Part shown: piece by piece, positions 60,879-64,000 of the stretch
Position numbering within the stretch: position 1 is the stretch's first letter
Layout of the letters: each line of letters starts with the position of its first letter
NCBI GenBank assembly: GCA_037074705.1
Contig: CM073590.1
Coordinates: 177,707,246-177,771,245, forward strand
Reading direction: 5' to 3'
Source of the DNA: Zhengitettix transpicula
Taxonomy: Eukaryota; Arthropoda; Insecta; Orthoptera; Tetrigidae
DNA: 64,000 nucleotides
Translations under genes and position numbers: made by a program
Notes under the pieces: model-generated
What the model was told of the DNA's origin: nothing
Seen by the model: only the letters and a program-made list of their open reading frames with translations
Database searches by the model: none

Positions 60879-61929
60879 TGTAATAATTAACAATTAGGCC
60901 TTTAATTATTTAATTTTAATTTAAAGAATTTGCCTCTCGTTGAAGCTATTTATGTAATATTCAAATGGAAGGCTTTTTATTAAATTAAAAGATCAAAATT
61001 AACAAACAAAAGATTTATTTTATTTTGTGGCAATAATTTCAAACAATTACAAATTTAAAATATTGATTTCTCAGGGTCTTCACTGGGTTTGATAATGGAC
61101 ACATCAATTACATTTAAAATCTTATTAACAAACAAATCACATTTACCTAAACAATATGCCGACTAAAAGAAAAGAAATTAACTTGACGAAATTAAAAAGT
61201 AAAGAGATTAACTCTGATTAACAACTTAAAAAGGAGAAAGAAATCTGACATACCTTTTAATTACGTTTACATAAATCATTATTTTGTTACTCACATCTGT
61301 CCAGCTTGTTTCCAGCATTCCCTTTTTGGTTTCGAAAATACACTATTGCGAGATTTTACACTGATTCTAAGATTCACAGATTTTACACTGATTCAAGTCG
61401 AAATTGATAGGATGTCAGGAACTCGGATGATTCTCTTTTTTTTTGTCAGCTATCTGTTGATTGCTTGCCTTAGGTGAATTCTGTTTGCCTTAGGTGAATT
61501 CTGTGGTTTGTAGATTTGCTAGTCTTTTACCGCTTTGGACTTAAACCGCAATTTTACTATTACTGGCTGGCTATGGACGTAAAACTGCTTTTACTTAGCA
61601 AGTTTCGATGTAATGCTTTCGTGAATGTTTTACTTTGTCTTCAACTCACAACTTTGTCTAATAATAATACAATAAACGACGGCTAGTCTCTGTTCTAGTA
61701 TCACTTGTTCCGTCCTCCGAAATGTCCCGGTACCAACCAACTCTGTTAAATCCTAGTCATCAACTGAACTATCCTCGTCTTGAGTTTTAGCGCGCATACG
61801 CCATTTTGGCCTTCCGACAAAGCAACAGAGCTCTGCTTTTCTATTGTCACTTTGTTCGATCAGACCGCTATAATTGATTTCTCAAACAATTTAAATTTTA
61901 TGTTCAAACAATTAATGTCCTAATTAATA
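60879..61929 (-). repeat. Repeat family L, copy L6 (5'-truncated)
   Basis: In minus orientation it ends TTAATTATTACA at 60879, next to ATATATAT. Just inside lie ATTACATAAATAGCTTCAACGAGAGGC and AAATTCTTTAAATT, parallel to the motif in L5. It shares AAGACCCTGAGA, TTGATAGGATGTCAGGAACT and GCGCGCATACGCC with L2. It stops at GTCCTAATTAA (61929), lacking the last 15-20 bases seen in L2. Confidence 0.85.
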
Positions 61930-63037
61930 AATGAGTAAAAATACTAAAATAAAATAGATCAAAGTAATAATTAGTTTGATGTTTGAGTTTATGGATATTT
62001 CCTATACACTTCGGAAATTTTATTCTCAAAATACCTCGACCTTAGAACAGCCGCAGATGTTCTACTTTTAAAAATATAAAAATAATAATATAAAAATATT
62101 AATACAAATTCACAATTAATTTCAATGTTCCTAAAACTAATTTTAGTTACATTGAATGTTTTTAAATATACTACAGCATTTCATATTCAGTAGTCCTTTA
62201 ATTACCGACTGTTTTAATTTAATTAAAAATAACGGATTGTCTTAATAGAATTATTAATAGAGTACGTTTAGCTTCCCATTATTTTGTTCCCAATCATAAT
62301 TCCACACATTTTCATTTTTGCTAATAATAAATTTTCAGTTAGACTATTATTTGTCTTTAACCACTATTTTTGTAATGTCGTCACATTAGGAATAAGATGA
62401 AGCAATTCTGGCTTTGTATGTGAGCGTATTTCCTCTGTAGTAAAGCTATACTGATGACCACCGTAAAATGATATATGGCGATGAAAATCTTTAATACGTC
62501 ACCTTTGATTCATCTTGAATGCTCCTCATTGAATTAGTAAAATATTTTTTATTTATATTCACATTATCTGTCAACGTAAAAAGGAATATGTCGCGTCCGT
62601 TATTATCCCAAAAAAGGACAATAACATATTTAATTATTTGAATTTGCAAGTTACATTGTAATGTTTGATTTATAAAGTGCAGCCATAACGCTTGAGTGTG
62701 GTGGGCGTGGAATCACTGCAGATTATCCTCCTTGCCAAAGTCTTCCGCACAAACTTCCTCGCGACTTCACCCGTCGTCCAATATGCGAGCTCGTTTATCT
62801 TCTTTAAACTTACTTTAACTAGGGACGTGTGTGATCCCATTTCCCACTCCAATCTTGTCTCTGTTATTTTCTTTTCTTTTCCGCTTTTCTCTGTTCTGCA
62901 ATACGCGCAGAACTTTTCGAAGCTTATTCTCGCACGTACATCTTTTCTTGATAAAAGTCTCTCACTTTATTTAATCAAATATTTTTACAATATAATGAAC
63001 TGTTTCATGGCACTAAACAATTAAAATAGACCAATTA
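61930..63037. other. Non-coding DNA
   Basis: No gene recognised. 62680-62960 is more complex and has overlapping open frames on both strands (62692-63024 plus, 110 codons; 62670-62852 minus) with no domain; coding is not supported. Confidence 0.4.
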
Positions 63038-63125
63038 CAGACAAAATGTAGTGATATAAATACCACAAAACGTTTCTGGAATCTTTGTCCCTTTCGTCAG
63101 GAGATTAAAAACACAAGAGCCGCAC
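63038..63125 (-). repeat. Dispersed repeat Q, copy 5
   Basis: The minus strand reads GGCTCTTGTGTTTTTAATCT, CCTGACGA, AAGGGACAAAGATTCCA, GAAACGTTTTGTGG, TATTTATATCAC. This is the least decayed Q copy. CTGACGA and GAAAC match conserved hammerhead positions; the stem between them is weak. Confidence 0.6.
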
Positions 63126-63505
63126 AATTTGGATTGGCCAACTCAATATCAAAGCTAAAACGCTACGACAATGGAAAATCAGAGGGATTAGCCTAACGAT
63201 AAGGGATCATACATATTGGTGAGTATCAGTTTGTACGTTAATTGCTGTGACGTATTTAATATGCAGCATTTCTCATATATTTCTGGAATGGAACCTTGTG
63301 TCAACGTCTAAATCCTTGCATTTTGCCAATCAAATTATGAAATGTTTGGAGAGTACAGATTGTTTATCTGACTCGTATAAGCTGCTTTATTAAATATTTT
63401 ACACGTTATTCGATACCTACATTTATTAATGATCTAAAAATTACTTCATCATTATTCGAAGTCTTTTATTCATTAATTTCAGGAAAATTTTGATATTTGC
63501 AGACT
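63126..63505. other. Non-coding DNA
   Basis: Nothing recognised. Confidence 0.45.
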
Positions 63506-63619
63506 CAACCTTTTAACTTGGTGTCGTCGTGTCATCTGCCTGACGCAGTTTTTTCCACGATGTCTCGCGACGTACAGCTACGCAGCTGTCAGCCGAAACA
63601 CGCACAGTCCAACAGCAAG
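63506..63619 (+). other. Weak candidate exon
   Basis: Bounded by an acceptor-like GATATTTGCAG (ending 63503-63505) and a donor-like CAA|GTAAGC at about 63619. It contains an ATG (about 63560) opening MSRDVQLRSCQPK with no in-frame stop before the donor. The content is more GC-balanced than the flanks. No protein family is recognised, so this rests only on splice-like words and composition. Confidence 0.2.
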
Positions 63620-64000
63620 TAAGCCTTTTATGCTTATACAAGTTTCATCATCACGACGGAGCTACTCGTTTTACCTAAAAGATTATAACTATATTTCCTC
63701 GCTTCGGTTACCAATTAATATAGGCCTATTCTCATTCTTTTCAGTTAGACTGATAAAACGATCTCTGTGTCCTCTTTGTTTTGCAACAGACAAAAATAAA
63801 TAGAAATAAAACGGTACAAAGGGTTATTACACAAGCGTTCTGTGTAATGAGTTATGTTATTGAACAACATTTAGACTTGTTCGGCTGTAACTATAGATTG
63901 AGGTGAAGTACTCAGCAAACTTTCATGAGGCAGTAAACGAGTCTGAACCAGTTAAAGAAATGGCGTGGCTCTTTGGAACATGAGGCTAATTACAGGATTA
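63620..64000. other. Non-coding DNA to the window end
   Basis: Nothing recognised. Confidence 0.45.

Noticed and set aside
62692..63024. 110-codon ORF as a gene
   Set aside because: No motif; the reverse strand is open over the same place and the C-terminal half is low-complexity AT-rich translation.

Overview
The window is strongly AT-rich, intron/intergenic-type DNA from an arthropod, most likely an insect with a large repeat-laden genome. The evidence is DD34D mariner elements, Jockey-like LINE fragments, tRNA-derived SINEs, long (AT)n tracts and a decayed voltage-gated calcium channel exon. No intact protein-coding gene, rRNA or functional tRNA could be supported. Nearly all open frames are short chance ORFs or lie inside repeats.

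Layout. 1-2.1 kb: mostly unremarkable DNA with a broken CaV alpha1 fragment near 0.94-1.14 kb. 2.1-3.4 kb: a dead mariner on the minus strand, followed by a 159-bp tandem duplication. 4-7.9 kb: non-coding, with a tRNA-derived SINE at 6.6 kb. 8.0-9.1 kb: a tandem cluster of an unnamed repeat called R here. 11.2-12.2 kb: a tentative member of repeat family L next to an (AT)n/(GTAT)n tract. 15.3-16.2 kb: degenerate LINE reverse transcriptase. 17.3-19.2 kb: a SINE, a 63-bp-arm hairpin, an R copy and a long-inverted-repeat element. 20.8-23.9 kb: three L repeats in alternating orientation joined only by (AT)n. 24-30 kb: mainly non-coding, with two (AT)n tracts and a SINE. 30.4-30.8 kb: an isolated GC/CpG-rich island. 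31.7-34.5 kb: inverted repeats and two more R copies. 39-42.6 kb: several old dispersed repeats and a small reverse-transcriptase relic. 43.2-44.1 kb: another L copy. 45-48 kb: non-coding, with high-complexity blocks. 48.4-50.7 kb: an L copy whose (AT)n tail holds a second mariner. 54-56.3 kb: second copies of dispersed repeats. 57.7-61.9 kb: three more L copies. The right end is non-coding, with one weak exon candidate.

Two patterns stand out. (1) About nine copies of a 0.9-1.1 kb repeat with TGT...ACA ends (family L, about 8.7 kb in total) nearly all abut (AT)n microsatellites, as if they insert into or carry such tracts. Some contain a motif resembling a tRNA-Lys primer-binding site. (2) At least two inverted-repeat elements carry a CTGANGA - short hairpin - GAAAC signature where their arms meet, like a hammerhead ribozyme core. 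A third, dispersed family has weaker versions. This fits fragments of Penelope-like elements, but is not proven.

All assignments come from reading the sequence. No database search or folding program was run. Repeat boundaries, especially of diverged copies, are approximate.
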